Below the pieces are notes generated by a model, which saw only the letters and a program-made list of their open reading frames with translations, did no database searches and was not told where the DNA came from. Positions 18,776-27,299 of a stretch of 64,000 bases of DNA are shown here, piece by piece. Made by a program: the position numbers and the translations under genes. The stretch covers positions 1,612,001 through 1,676,000 of the forward strand of contig NZ_JAHBZI010000001.1 of assembly GCF_019635515.1 (NCBI RefSeq), written 5' to 3'. Source of the DNA: Sphingomonas sp. (GTDB lineage: Bacteria; Pseudomonadota; Alphaproteobacteria; Sphingomonadales; Sphingomonadaceae). Position 1 is the first letter of the stretch. Each line of letters begins with the position of its first letter.

Positions 18776-19443
18776 GCCCGATCTACGTCGCGATCGACAC
18801 CCCCGATCTCGACCGCGCCAAGACGATCGCCGGCAGGGTCCACCACCATGTCGGCGGGATCAAGCTCGGGCTTGAGTTCTTCATGGCCAATGGCCGCGCC
18901 GGCGTGCACGAAATGGCCGAGATCGGCCTGCCGATCTTCCTCGACCTCAAATTCCATGACATCCCCAATACCGTCGGCAAGGCGGTGCAGGCGCTGCGCC
19001 CGCTCGAACCGGCGATCATCACCGTTCATGCCGCTGGCGGCCGGGCGATGCTCGAGGATGCCAAGGCGGCAGCGCCGGCGGGCACCAAGGTCGTCGCGGT
19101 GACGATGCTGACCAGCCTCGATGCCGACGATCTCCACTCGATCGGCCTGTCGCCCGATCCGCACGAGCAGGTGATGCGCCTGACGGAACTCGCCCGATCG
19201 GCGGGTGTCGATGGCATCGTCTGCTCGGGCAACGAAGTCGCCGCCGCCAGGAAGCTGTGGCACGATGGATTCTTCGTCGTTCCCGGTGTCCGGCCGGCGA
19301 ATGGCCACATCGGCGACCAGAAGCGCGTCGTCACGCCGCGCGGCGCGCTCGACGCCGGTGCCTCGATCCTGGTCATCGGCCGTCCGATCACCCAGGCAAC
19401 GGACCCTGACATGGCCGCGCGCGAAATCGAGGCGACGCTCTAG
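18772..19443 (+). CDS. pyrF: Orotidine-5'-phosphate decarboxylase
   Basis: PyrF forms UMP from OMP in pyrimidine synthesis. The 223-residue TIM barrel begins with PIYVAIDTPDLDRA. It has the catalytic DxKxxD array in FLDLKFHDIPNT and the phosphate-binding GVRPANGHIGDQKRVVTP region. Length and motifs are those of the bacterial group I enzyme. It overlaps the lapA-type gene and is followed after 2 nt by a GNAT gene. Confidence 0.95.
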   Translation: MSPIYVAIDTPDLDRAKTIAGRVHHHVGGIKLGLEFFMANGRAGVHEMAEIGLPIFLDLKFHDIPNTVGKAVQALRPLEPAIITVHAAGGRAMLEDAKAAAPAGTKVVAVTMLTSLDADDLHSIGLSPDPHEQVMRLTELARSAGVDGIVCSGNEVAAARKLWHDGFFVVPGVRPANGHIGDQKRVVTPRGALDAGASILVIGRPITQATDPDMAAREIEATL

Positions 19444-19445
19444 CC

Positions 19446-19952
19446 ATGCCCGATATTCGCGTCGCAACGATCGAGGACCTTCCGGGCCTCCACCCGATGG
19501 TCGAGCGCGCCTATCGCGGCGAACCGGCGCGGGGGGGCTGGACGCACGAGGCCGACCTGATCACGGAGGGTGCGCGCACCGATCTCGAAACGCTGGGCGC
19601 CATCATCGAGGATCCCGAGCAGCGCCTGCTGATCGCCGAGCAGGACGATGCCGTGATCGGCTGCGTGCAGGTGAGCAATAGGGGCAAGGGGCTGGCCTAT
19701 ATCGGGCTGCTGGCGGTCGATCCCGCGTTGCAGGCGGGCGGCCTCGGCAGGAAGCTGCTGGAAGCCGCCGAACGCGTCGCGCGCAATGTGTTCGATGCCC
19801 GCCGCGTCGAGATGACGGTGATCGACCGGCGCGAGGAGCTGATCGCCTGGTATCGCCGCCGCGGCTATCTGCCCTCGGGCGAGACGCGCGATTTCCCGAT
19901 CGCGCTTGATCCGCCCCTGTTCATGAGCGTCCTCGTCAAGCCGCTGCTGTGA
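19446..19952 (+). CDS. GNAT family N-acetyltransferase
   Basis: The 168-residue protein is a single GNAT domain: IRVATIEDLPGLHPMVERAY at the N-terminus, the core strand YIGLLAVDPALQAGGLGRKLLEAAE with the acetyl-CoA-binding Q/RxxGxG/A loop (QAGGLG), and a terminal WYRRRGYLPSGETRDF. The substrate cannot be predicted. It starts 2 nt after pyrF and is probably co-transcribed. It converges on the secreted protein gene at 19956. Confidence 0.85.
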   Translation: MPDIRVATIEDLPGLHPMVERAYRGEPARGGWTHEADLITEGARTDLETLGAIIEDPEQRLLIAEQDDAVIGCVQVSNRGKGLAYIGLLAVDPALQAGGLGRKLLEAAERVARNVFDARRVEMTVIDRREELIAWYRRRGYLPSGETRDFPIALDPPLFMSVLVKPLL

Positions 19953-19955
19953 ACC

Positions 19956-20417
19956 CTATTTGGCTTCGGCCAGCATCGCCCGGACTTCGGCGATGGGAAT
20001 GCCGCCGGAGCCGCCGGAGTTGAACCTGCGCTCGGAGATCTGCTTTCGGCCGCATGCGAAATCGGCGACATGCGCGTAGTTGCTGCCCGGGGCGATCGGC
20101 TCCCAGGTCAGGGTATCGTCGGTATCCTTGGCGATGATCTTGCCGGTACCGTCATAGGCGGTGCCGGGGCCCACCTGCTGCTTGGCCGTCTGGCAATCGA
20201 TGACGTTCATCGTCTCGACTGCGTCATATTGCTCCAGTCCCGCCTCGAGGACCAGCAACACACGGACGCGCTGGCCGTCAGTGACCTTCTTGTTGGTATC
20301 GATATCGATCAGGAACGCCGCATTGTTCTCGGGCGTCGTGCTGGCAAGGCGCCAATCCTCGGCGAGTGCGGGCGTGGCGATGGCGGTCAATGCCGCGGCG
20401 GCGAGAAGCGTTTTCAT
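19956..20417 (-). CDS. Secreted hypothetical protein, paralogue A (surface-adhesin E-like)
   Basis: The 153-residue product has a signal peptide ending ATPALAEDW. The mature protein has two cysteines, in NVIDCQTA and DFACGRK, and a LTWEPIAPGS segment. The order of strands, a central Cys, a W-E-P-I-like segment and a late Cys resembles the small surface-adhesin E-like family, but I hold that loosely. The gene product at 20975-21418 shows the same layout (PLAWEATTAGTLFEAVEDYVCRG), so the two look like paralogues on either side of a kinase gene. ATG 20417 puts the signal peptide at the N-terminus. Confidence 0.65.
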   Translation of the reverse strand: MKTLLAAAALTAIATPALAEDWRLASTTPENNAAFLIDIDTNKKVTDGQRVRVLLVLEAGLEQYDAVETMNVIDCQTAKQQVGPGTAYDGTGKIIAKDTDDTLTWEPIAPGSNYAHVADFACGRKQISERRFNSGGSGGIPIAEVRAMLAEAK

Positions 20418-20461
20418 AGCTGCGCAAGCTAACAGGCTCGAAACGCGCGGCAAGCCTTAGT

Positions 20462-20962
20462 TCATGCCGCCGCGAGAAACGTTGCGACCTCGCGGGGCGT
20501 GCCGAGCCAGACCTTCTCGCCCTCGAACCGATCGAGTTTGGCGAGCGTTCCCGGCAATACGCGCAGCCGGAAGCTGAGCGTGTACCACAGGAATCCGGGG
20601 CTGAACCGCTCGGGACAGCCTTCGGCCATGTCCGGCCGCACCTTGTCGTGCAGCGTCAGCGTGCGGCGCAGGATCCGCCAGGCGCAGCGAAAGGGAGAGA
20701 GATCGAGCAGCACCACCTTGTCGGCGCGGGCCAGCCGCCGCTCCAGCGTGCTCGAATAATTGCCCTCGATGATCCAGCGCGTGCCGGCCAACGCCGCATC
20801 GAGCCGCGCCAGCCACGCCGGCTTGTCGTCCTCGCGCCATCCAGGGCTCCAATAGAGCTGATCGAGATGGACGAGCGGCATGCCCGTGCGCTCGGCCAGC
20901 GCCCGGGCGAGCGTCGATTTGCCGCTGCCCGGCGATCCGATGATCAATATGCGCTCGGCCAT
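20462..20962 (-). CDS. P-loop adenylate kinase-like protein (FlaR/topology-modulation type)
   Basis: The 166-residue protein has a Walker A motif (IIGSPGSGKSTLA, about 7-19), then HLDQLYWSPGW. That block, with IIEGNYSSTLERRLARAD, is characteristic of small adenylate kinase-like proteins annotated as DNA topology modulation or FlaR-related. The true substrate is not known. It is followed after 44 nt by secreted paralogue A and preceded after 12 nt by paralogue B, all on the minus strand. Confidence 0.8.
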   Translation of the reverse strand: MAERILIIGSPGSGKSTLARALAERTGMPLVHLDQLYWSPGWREDDKPAWLARLDAALAGTRWIIEGNYSSTLERRLARADKVVLLDLSPFRCAWRILRRTLTLHDKVRPDMAEGCPERFSPGFLWYTLSFRLRVLPGTLAKLDRFEGEKVWLGTPREVATFLAAA

Positions 20963-20974
20963 GGGTGGCGGGCG

Positions 20975-21418
20975 TCAGCCGCTGGTGAGGAATGCGTTCG
21001 CCGCGGCGATCGGTGCCTTGCCGGTCGTAACCTTGCCGGGGAACTTCACCTGACCACGGCAGACATAGTCCTCGACCGCCTCGAAGAGCGTTCCCGCGGT
21101 CGTCGCTTCCCACGCCAGCGGATCGGGATCGGGTTCACTCGCCACGCCGTTCCGGTCAAAGGTCACGGTATTGCTCACCTGATGCGTCTTGTTGCCGCAA
21201 TTGATTGACCAATAGCCGGTCAGCGCGGTGATTTCGGGCATGTCGACGGTCACGAAGACCCGCGCCTTGATGATCGCGTCGGCGCGCGGATTAGCGGGCT
21301 TCGACGCGATGTCGACGGTCAGCACGCGCTTCTGCTCGACATTGATATCGATCACTTGCCAGCTGGTCGAAGCCTGCGGACCGAGTGCCAGGATGGCGGC
21401 AAGCATAATATCGAGCAT
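20975..21418 (-). CDS. Secreted hypothetical protein, paralogue B
   Basis: The 147-residue product starts with a short hydrophobic leader (MLDIMLAAILALG). The mature part carries YWSINCGNKTHQVSN, PLAWEATTAGTLF and AVEDYVCRGQ. These align by eye with the NVIDCQTAKQQV, TLTWEPIAPGSNY and HVADFACGRK segments of the protein encoded at 19956-20417. I therefore consider them paralogues of one secreted family with a likely Cys-Cys pair. ATG 21418 has a GGGG element 8 nt upstream; a TTG one codon earlier is less likely. Function unknown. Confidence 0.63.
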   Translation of the reverse strand: MLDIMLAAILALGPQASTSWQVIDINVEQKRVLTVDIASKPANPRADAIIKARVFVTVDMPEITALTGYWSINCGNKTHQVSNTVTFDRNGVASEPDPDPLAWEATTAGTLFEAVEDYVCRGQVKFPGKVTTGKAPIAAANAFLTSG

Positions 21419-21482
21419 CAATTTCCCCTTTTCGACGACGCCGCCAATGGCAAAGCGCCTCCTTGCTCCCTAGAGTAACGAA

Positions 21483-22117
21483 ATGCCCGTGCTTGCCAAG
21501 ATATGCGGTATTTCCAGCCCCAAAGCGCTCGATGCTGCCATTTCCGGGGGGGCGAGCCATGTCGGTTTTGTATTCTTTCCGCCCTCGCCCCGCGCGGTTC
21601 CGTTCGATGCGGCGCGGGGGCTGGCGGCGCGGGTGCCGGGACAGGTCGGCAAAGTCGGGGTGTTCGTCGATCCCTGCGACGCGCTGCTCGAGCAGGCGGT
21701 GGAGAGTGGCGCGCTCGATGCGATCCAGCTCCATTCGGTGCCGCCGGGCCGCGCCGCCGCGATCCGCCAGCATGTCGGCCGCGAGGTCTGGGTGGCGGTG
21801 GCGGTGAAGACCCGCGCCGATCTCGACGCGGCCGCCACGTACCGCGACGCCGCCGATCGCATCCTCTACGACGCCAAGACGCCCGCGGGCGCGGCGCTGC
21901 CCGGCGGCATGGGCCTCCGCTTCGACTGGAAACTGCTCGAAGGCTTTGCGCACCCGCTTCCCTGGGCGCTTTCGGGCGGGCTCGACGCGGCCAATGTCGC
22001 CGAAGCGGCGGGGATCACCGGCGCGCGGATGGTCGATGTCTCCTCCGGCGTCGAGTCCGCGCCCGGCATCAAGGATGTGGACAAGATCGCCGCGTTCCTT
22101 CAGGCGGTCCGCCAGCT

Positions 22118-22121
<4 letters not shown>
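21483..22121 (+). CDS. trpF: Phosphoribosylanthranilate isomerase
   Basis: TrpF isomerises PRA to CdRP in tryptophan synthesis. The TIM barrel starts [16 protein letters not shown] with the catalytic Cys. It continues with [14 protein letters not shown] and ends with the phosphate-binding [13 protein letters not shown] and [14 protein letters not shown] blocks. The length of 212 residues is typical. It opens the trpF-trpB-trpA-accD-folC operon order found in Alphaproteobacteria. The stop overlaps the trpB start by ATGA. Confidence 0.95.
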
Positions 22122-23350
<1,229 letters not shown>

Positions 23351-23365
23351 ACCAATTCCATACCC

Positions 23366-23473
23366 TGTCACCCCGGACTTGTTCCGGGGTCCAAGGTGCC
23401 GCGAGCGAAGCGGCTGGAGCCTCTTGTTTGCCGCCTGCCGCGCGTTGGACCCCGGAACAAGTCCGGGGTGACA
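23366..23473. repeat. Paired-arm palindrome with identical 29-nt arms, CCCCGGA-CTTG family
   Basis: The arms at 23366-23394 and 23445-23473 are perfect inverted copies. Each begins TGTCACCCCGGACTTG and can fold alone as a CCCCGGA/TCCGGGG hairpin. The spacer of 50 nt is GC-rich. The element sits between trpB and the trpA-like remnant, inside the operon. It could form a very strong RNA stem that tunes trpA, accD and folC expression relative to trpB. Confidence 0.92.
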
Positions 23474-23474
23474 A

Positions 23475-23576
23475 ATGAGTAGGTTGAAGTCCGCCTTCCC
23501 CGCCGACCTTGCCGCGCTCGTCACCCTCGTCACCCTCGTCACCGCGGGTGGAAAAGCCAAGGGGTTCGAGCTGTGA
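23475..23576 (+). pseudogene. Truncated trpA 5' remnant ending in a TrpB-like tail
   Basis: A 33-codon open frame starts 2 nt after the palindrome. Its residues 7-17 (AFPADLAALVT) match residues 8-18 of the intact TrpA (AFPADRAALVT). The DNA is about 88% identical over some 49 nt once a duplicated 9-mer (CTCGTCACC) is removed. It ends in KGFEL and TGA, like the end of TrpB (LGFEL). The piece is too short for function and looks like the scar of a duplication or recombination at the trpB-trpA junction. Its stop overlaps the GTG of the next ORF. Confidence 0.7.
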
Positions 23577-23887
23577 GCAGTTTTCGCGAACAGATGCTGA
23601 AGGCGCTCAGAAGGAACCGGACGCAGCTAATCGTCTTTGGGATAATTTTCGGGCTGGGCCTCCGGCATTTTCTAGGCGCGCTCTGGGAAACCTGGAGCCT
23701 GAACTCCGCTTGGGCGACGTGGCTCGAAAAGGGGCTTTCGGATATTCCGGCGACAATGCTGATGTTGATTGTGTGTTTTTCGATTGGAATGGCCTGGGAA
23801 GCACGTGACCAACTTGAGAAGGAGGATGTCGAGGCCCGGCGGCCGGACGGGTACCGCCCCGGCAATTGGTCTGAACGCAATGACTAA
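23573..23887 (+). CDS. Small two-helix membrane protein inserted in the trp operon
   Basis: I do not recognise a family. The 104-residue product has a basic N-terminus (FREQMLKALRRNRTQ) and two hydrophobic segments, about residues 18-38 and 58-77, suggesting two membrane passes. A charged tail ends in GYRPGNWSERND. The start is GTG 23573, overlapping the remnant's stop; the end overlaps the trpA ATG by 8 nt, so the ORF is fitted tightly into the operon. The DNA is visibly AT-richer than trpB and trpA, which suggests it was acquired. Confidence 0.6.
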   Translation: MSSFREQMLKALRRNRTQLIVFGIIFGLGLRHFLGALWETWSLNSAWATWLEKGLSDIPATMLMLIVCFSIGMAWEARDQLEKEDVEARRPDGYRPGNWSERND

Positions 23888-24665
23888 TCGCCTCGCCCCC
23901 GCCTTCCCCGCCGATCGCGCCGCGCTCGTCACCTTCGTTACCGCAGGGGACGGTGACACCGCCGCCATCCTCGACGCACTCGTCGCCGGCGGCGCGGATG
24001 TGATCGAGCTCGGCATGCCGTTCACCGATCCGATGGCCGATGGCCCGGCGATCCAGGCCGCGAACCTGCGCAGTCTCGCCAAGGGCACGCGTACCGCCGA
24101 TGTCCTCGCCATCGCCGCCGCCTTCCGCCAGCGCCACCCGGCCACCCCGCTCGTGCTGATGGGCTATGCCAACACCATGACGCCCCCGGGCTTCGCCGCG
24201 AAAGCGGCGGCGGCAGGCGTCGATGGGATGATCTGCGTCGATATTCCCGCCGAGGAAGCCGACACACTCGCCGAATTCACCGAGGCCGGCATCGACGTGA
24301 TCCGCCTCGCCACCCCGACCACCGATGCCGCGCGGCTCCCGGCGGTGCTCGCAGGCGCCAGCGGCTTTCTCTATTATGTCTCGGTCGCCGGTATCACCGG
24401 GCTCCAACAGGCCGCGCAATCTTCGATCGCCGACGCGGTACAGCGCCTCAAGGCCGCCACCCCCCTCCCCGTCGCCGTCGGCTTCGGCGTCCGCACCCCC
24501 GAGCAAGCCGCGGCCATCGCCCGCGTTGCCGACGGCGTCGTCGTCGGCTCGGCGATCGTCGAGCTGGTCGGCCAGTACGGAAGCGATGCGCCGGAACGGG
24601 TCCGCGCCTATATCCATTCACTATCGACGGCGATTCACGCCGCATCCAAGGAAGCAGTCGCATGA
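23880..24665 (+). CDS. trpA: Tryptophan synthase alpha chain
   Basis: TrpA cleaves indole-3-glycerol phosphate and passes indole to TrpB. The ATG at 23880 gives 261 residues starting MTNRLAPAFPADRAALVTFV. The catalytic Glu is in DVIELGMPFTDPMADGP and the second catalytic acid follows in MTPPGFAAKAAAAGVDGMICVD. The phosphate-binding VGFGVRTPEQ and GSAIVELV segments are near the end. The start overlaps the inserted membrane-protein ORF by 8 nt, and the end overlaps accD by ATGA. Confidence 0.95.
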   Translation: MTNRLAPAFPADRAALVTFVTAGDGDTAAILDALVAGGADVIELGMPFTDPMADGPAIQAANLRSLAKGTRTADVLAIAAAFRQRHPATPLVLMGYANTMTPPGFAAKAAAAGVDGMICVDIPAEEADTLAEFTEAGIDVIRLATPTTDAARLPAVLAGASGFLYYVSVAGITGLQQAAQSSIADAVQRLKAATPLPVAVGFGVRTPEQAAAIARVADGVVVGSAIVELVGQYGSDAPERVRAYIHSLSTAIHAASKEAVA

Positions 24666-25519
24666 GCTGGATCAGCCGCGTCCGTAACGCGCTCTCGTTC
24701 ACCACCCGGGGCGCGGATTCGTCCGATACGCTCTGGCACAAGTGCAAGGGCTGCGGGACGATGGTGTTCCTGAAGGAGCTTCAGGGCAATCAATATGTCT
24801 GCACGCATTGCGATCACCATGATCGCATCGGCCCGGCGCTACGCTTCGAATATCTGTTCGACGCCGGCAGCTATACCGTGCTCCCCAGCCCCAAGGTCGC
24901 CGAGGACCCGCTCAAGTTCCGCGACCAGAAGCCCTACCCGGCGCGCCTGAAGGCGGCGCGTGCCGCCACCGGCGAGCCCGACGCTTTCCTGAACGCCAGC
25001 GGCACGATACTCGGCCACAAGGCGGTGATCGGTGTGCAGGATTTCGCCTTCATGGGCGGATCGATGGGCCAGGCGGTCGGCGAGGCGTTCATCGCCGGAG
25101 TCGAGGCCGCGATCGAGGCGCGGGCGCCATACATCGTCTTCACTGCCTCGGGCGGCGCGCGGATGCAGGAAGGCATCCTCTCGCTGATGCAGATGCCGCG
25201 CACCACCGTCGCGATCGAGATGCTTCACGATGCCGGCCTGCCCTATATCGTCGTGCTGACCGATCCCACGTCGGGCGGGGTCATGGCCGCCTATGCTATG
25301 CTCGGCGATGTTCATATAGCCGAACCGCGCGCCACCCTCGCCTTCACCGGCCGCCGCGTCATCGAGAATACGATCCGTGAAAAGCTGCCCGACGATTTCC
25401 AGACTTCGGAGTATTATCTCGAGCATGGGCTGATCGACATGGTCACGCACCGCAAGGAACTCCGCGAAACGCTGGGGCAGCTGATCGGGCTGCTGTGCGA
25501 AAGCAAGCAGGCGGCGTAA
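24662..25519 (+). CDS. accD: Acetyl-CoA carboxylase carboxyltransferase subunit beta
   Basis: AccD, with AccA, transfers CO2 from biotin to acetyl-CoA to form malonyl-CoA. The N-terminal zinc ribbon is intact (KCKGCGT and CTHCDH, four cysteines). The carboxyltransferase core has GSMGQAVGEAF and the oxyanion region SGGARMQEGI. The length of 285 residues is normal. It overlaps trpA by ATGA. accD-folC is a common gene pair; here it is split by a DUF559 gene with repeat arms. Confidence 0.96.
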   Translation: MSWISRVRNALSFTTRGADSSDTLWHKCKGCGTMVFLKELQGNQYVCTHCDHHDRIGPALRFEYLFDAGSYTVLPSPKVAEDPLKFRDQKPYPARLKAARAATGEPDAFLNASGTILGHKAVIGVQDFAFMGGSMGQAVGEAFIAGVEAAIEARAPYIVFTASGGARMQEGILSLMQMPRTTVAIEMLHDAGLPYIVVLTDPTSGGVMAAYAMLGDVHIAEPRATLAFTGRRVIENTIREKLPDDFQTSEYYLEHGLIDMVTHRKELRETLGQLIGLLCESKQAA

Positions 25520-25525
25520 GCTAAA

Positions 25526-25562
25526 AGCCCTCTCCCCCTCGGGGAGAGGGTTGGGAGAGGGG
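25526..25562. repeat. Left arm of the DUF559-flanking inverted repeat
   Basis: A 37-nt GC-rich element starts 6 nt after the accD stop: CCCTCTCCCC then CGGGGAGAGGG (itself a hairpin), then TTGGGAGAGGGG. It matches the complement of 25908-25944 at 34 of 37 positions. The DUF559 GTG start is 2 nt further on. A related, more elaborate pair is found at 3934-4058. Confidence 0.88.
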
Positions 25563-25564
25563 CA

Positions 25565-25951
25565 GTGCCACGAACCGAGGAGCGGCTGCTGGCGCACGCC
25601 AAAGCCATGCGAAGCGAAATGCCGCAGCGGGAGCGCGAGTTGTGGACGGCTTTGCGCGCCAGGCGGCTTGAAGGTGCGAAATTTACCCGGCAGGTCGTGA
25701 TCGGTCCATTCATCGCCTATTTTGTTTGCCGTTCCCGCAAGCCGGTGATCGAGGTCGATGGCGATACGCATATCGATGCTGGTCGCGATCAGCGGCGAAC
25801 CGGTTATCTCGAAGGCGAGAGCTATCGCGTCATTCGCTTCGCAAACCACGATGTGATGACCAATATCGAGGGCGTGCTAGCCATTGTGAGCGCATCGCTT
25901 GCGGCTTCCCCTCTCCCAACCCTCTCCCCGGAGGGGAGAGGGTTTTCCTAG
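25565..25951 (+). CDS. DUF559 / Vsr-like endonuclease-domain protein inside an inverted-repeat cassette
   Basis: The 128-residue product matches the DUF559 group of restriction-endonuclease-like proteins: MRSEMPQRERELWTALRARR, GAKFTRQVVIGPFIAY, VIEVDGDTH and YRVIRFANHDVM. The family normally has an Asp in the D-F-x-C motif; here it reads AYFVC (Y57), one base from GAT, so a metal-binding residue may be lost. The start is GTG 25565; no ATG precedes the first helix. The last 14 residues (SPLPTLSPEGRGFS) are encoded by the right repeat arm. folC begins on the next base. Codon use is less GC-skewed than in accD and folC. Confidence 0.75.
   Translation: MPRTEERLLAHAKAMRSEMPQRERELWTALRARRLEGAKFTRQVVIGPFIAYFVCRSRKPVIEVDGDTHIDAGRDQRRTGYLEGESYRVIRFANHDVMTNIEGVLAIVSASLAASPLPTLSPEGRGFS
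25908..25944. repeat. Right arm of the DUF559-flanking inverted repeat
   Basis: This is the inverted partner of 25526-25562, with 34 of 37 matches. It overlaps the 3' end of the DUF559 ORF and so supplies its last residues, and it ends 7 nt before the folC start. It contains its own CCTCTCCCC/GGGGAGAGG hairpin just ahead of folC, where it may affect translation of folC. Confidence 0.88.
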
Positions 25952-27271
25952 ATGCCAGACCACGCCAGCTCCGCCGATCCCGCCGTCCAGCGCCAGCTCG
26001 ATCGGCTGACCATGCTCTCGCCCGGCGCCGATATCCTCGGCCTTGGGCGCATCACCGAGTTGCTCGCGCGCGTCGGCGATCCGCATCTGCGCCTGCCGCC
26101 GGTGTTCCATGTCGCCGGCACCAACGGCAAGGGCTCGACCTGCGCGTTCCTGCGCGCCGCGATCGAGGCGGCGGGGCTGAAGGCGCATGTCTATTCCAGC
26201 CCGCACCTCGTCCGCTTCAACGAGCGCATCCGCATCGCCGGGGCGCTGATCGAAGACGCGGTGCTGGCGCCGCTGCTCGATGAAGTGCTGAGCGCGGGCG
26301 GCGATATCGGCGCTAGCTTCTTCGAAGTCACCACCGCCGCCGCCTTCCTCGCCTTCGCCCGTACGCCCGCCGATGCCTGTATCATCGAGGTCGGACTTGG
26401 CGGGCGGCTCGATGCCACCAATGTGATCGCGCACCCCGCCATTACCGGCATCGCCCAGCTCGGTATCGATCATCAGGTGTTCCTCGGCGACACTGCGGAG
26501 GTCATCGCCGCCGAAAAGGCCGGCATCGCCAAGCCCGACGTGCCGCTGGTGACGATGGCCTATCCCGAGGAGATCGCGCTGACCGTGGCGGCAATCGCCG
26601 CGACGCGCGGCGCGCCGGTGCTGGCTGAGGGCGAGGCGTGGCGCTGGCAGGTCCAGGGCGACCGCCTCCACTATAGCGACGCGAACGGCGCGGTGGAGAC
26701 GCCTCTCCCCGCCCTCGCCGGCCCGCACCAGCCCGCCAATCTCGCGCTGGCGATCGCCATGCTCCGTCACCAGCGGGCGCTGACGGTTCCGGAAGCCGCC
26801 CTCGCCCGCGCCGCACGGGCGGCGCGCTGGCCCGCGCGTATGCAGCGCCTGTCGCCGGGGCCGTTGCTCGACATGTTGCCCGCCGGCAGCGAGCTCTGGC
26901 TCGACGGCGGCCACAATCCCGCCGCCGCCGCCGCGGTCAGCGCCACGCTCGCCCAGGTCGCGGAGGGCCGCCCCGTCCATCTGATCCTCGGCATGCTCGC
27001 CAACAAGGATGCGGCGGGCCTGCTCGCGCCGTTCGCAGGGCTGGCGCGGAGCCTGTATGCCGTGCCCGTGCCGGGGCATGAGCACCATGCGCCCGCCAGA
27101 CTGGCTGAGGTCGCGCGGGAATGCGGCATCGCGCATGTCGCGCCCGCCGGGGACGTGCCGTCGGCGCTGCGCTCGATTGCCGCCGGGGGCGGTACGCCGG
27201 TGGTGCTGATTCTGGGTTCGCTTTACCTTGCGGGCACGATACTCGACGCGAACGGCGAACTGCCCGACTGA
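25952..27271 (+). CDS. folC: Bifunctional folylpolyglutamate synthase / dihydrofolate synthase
   Basis: FolC adds glutamate to dihydropteroate and to folates. The 439-residue Mur-ligase-like protein has the P-loop VAGTNGKGSTCAFLR and then the SPHLVRFNERIRI loop. The Mg-binding Glu/His region is ITGIAQLGIDHQ with EKAGIAK. The C-terminal domain has the LDGGHNPAAA motif. ATG 25952 immediately follows the DUF559 stop, so translation may depend on coupling through the cassette. It ends the trp-acc-fol operon, 28 nt before the convergent esterase. Confidence 0.93.
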   Translation: MPDHASSADPAVQRQLDRLTMLSPGADILGLGRITELLARVGDPHLRLPPVFHVAGTNGKGSTCAFLRAAIEAAGLKAHVYSSPHLVRFNERIRIAGALIEDAVLAPLLDEVLSAGGDIGASFFEVTTAAAFLAFARTPADACIIEVGLGGRLDATNVIAHPAITGIAQLGIDHQVFLGDTAEVIAAEKAGIAKPDVPLVTMAYPEEIALTVAAIAATRGAPVLAEGEAWRWQVQGDRLHYSDANGAVETPLPALAGPHQPANLALAIAMLRHQRALTVPEAALARAARAARWPARMQRLSPGPLLDMLPAGSELWLDGGHNPAAAAAVSATLAQVAEGRPVHLILGMLANKDAAGLLAPFAGLARSLYAVPVPGHEHHAPARLAEVARECGIAHVAPAGDVPSALRSIAAGGGTPVVLILGSLYLAGTILDANGELPD

Positions 27272-27299
27272 CGCCGTCTCCGGCCGGGGGAAAGGCCGG

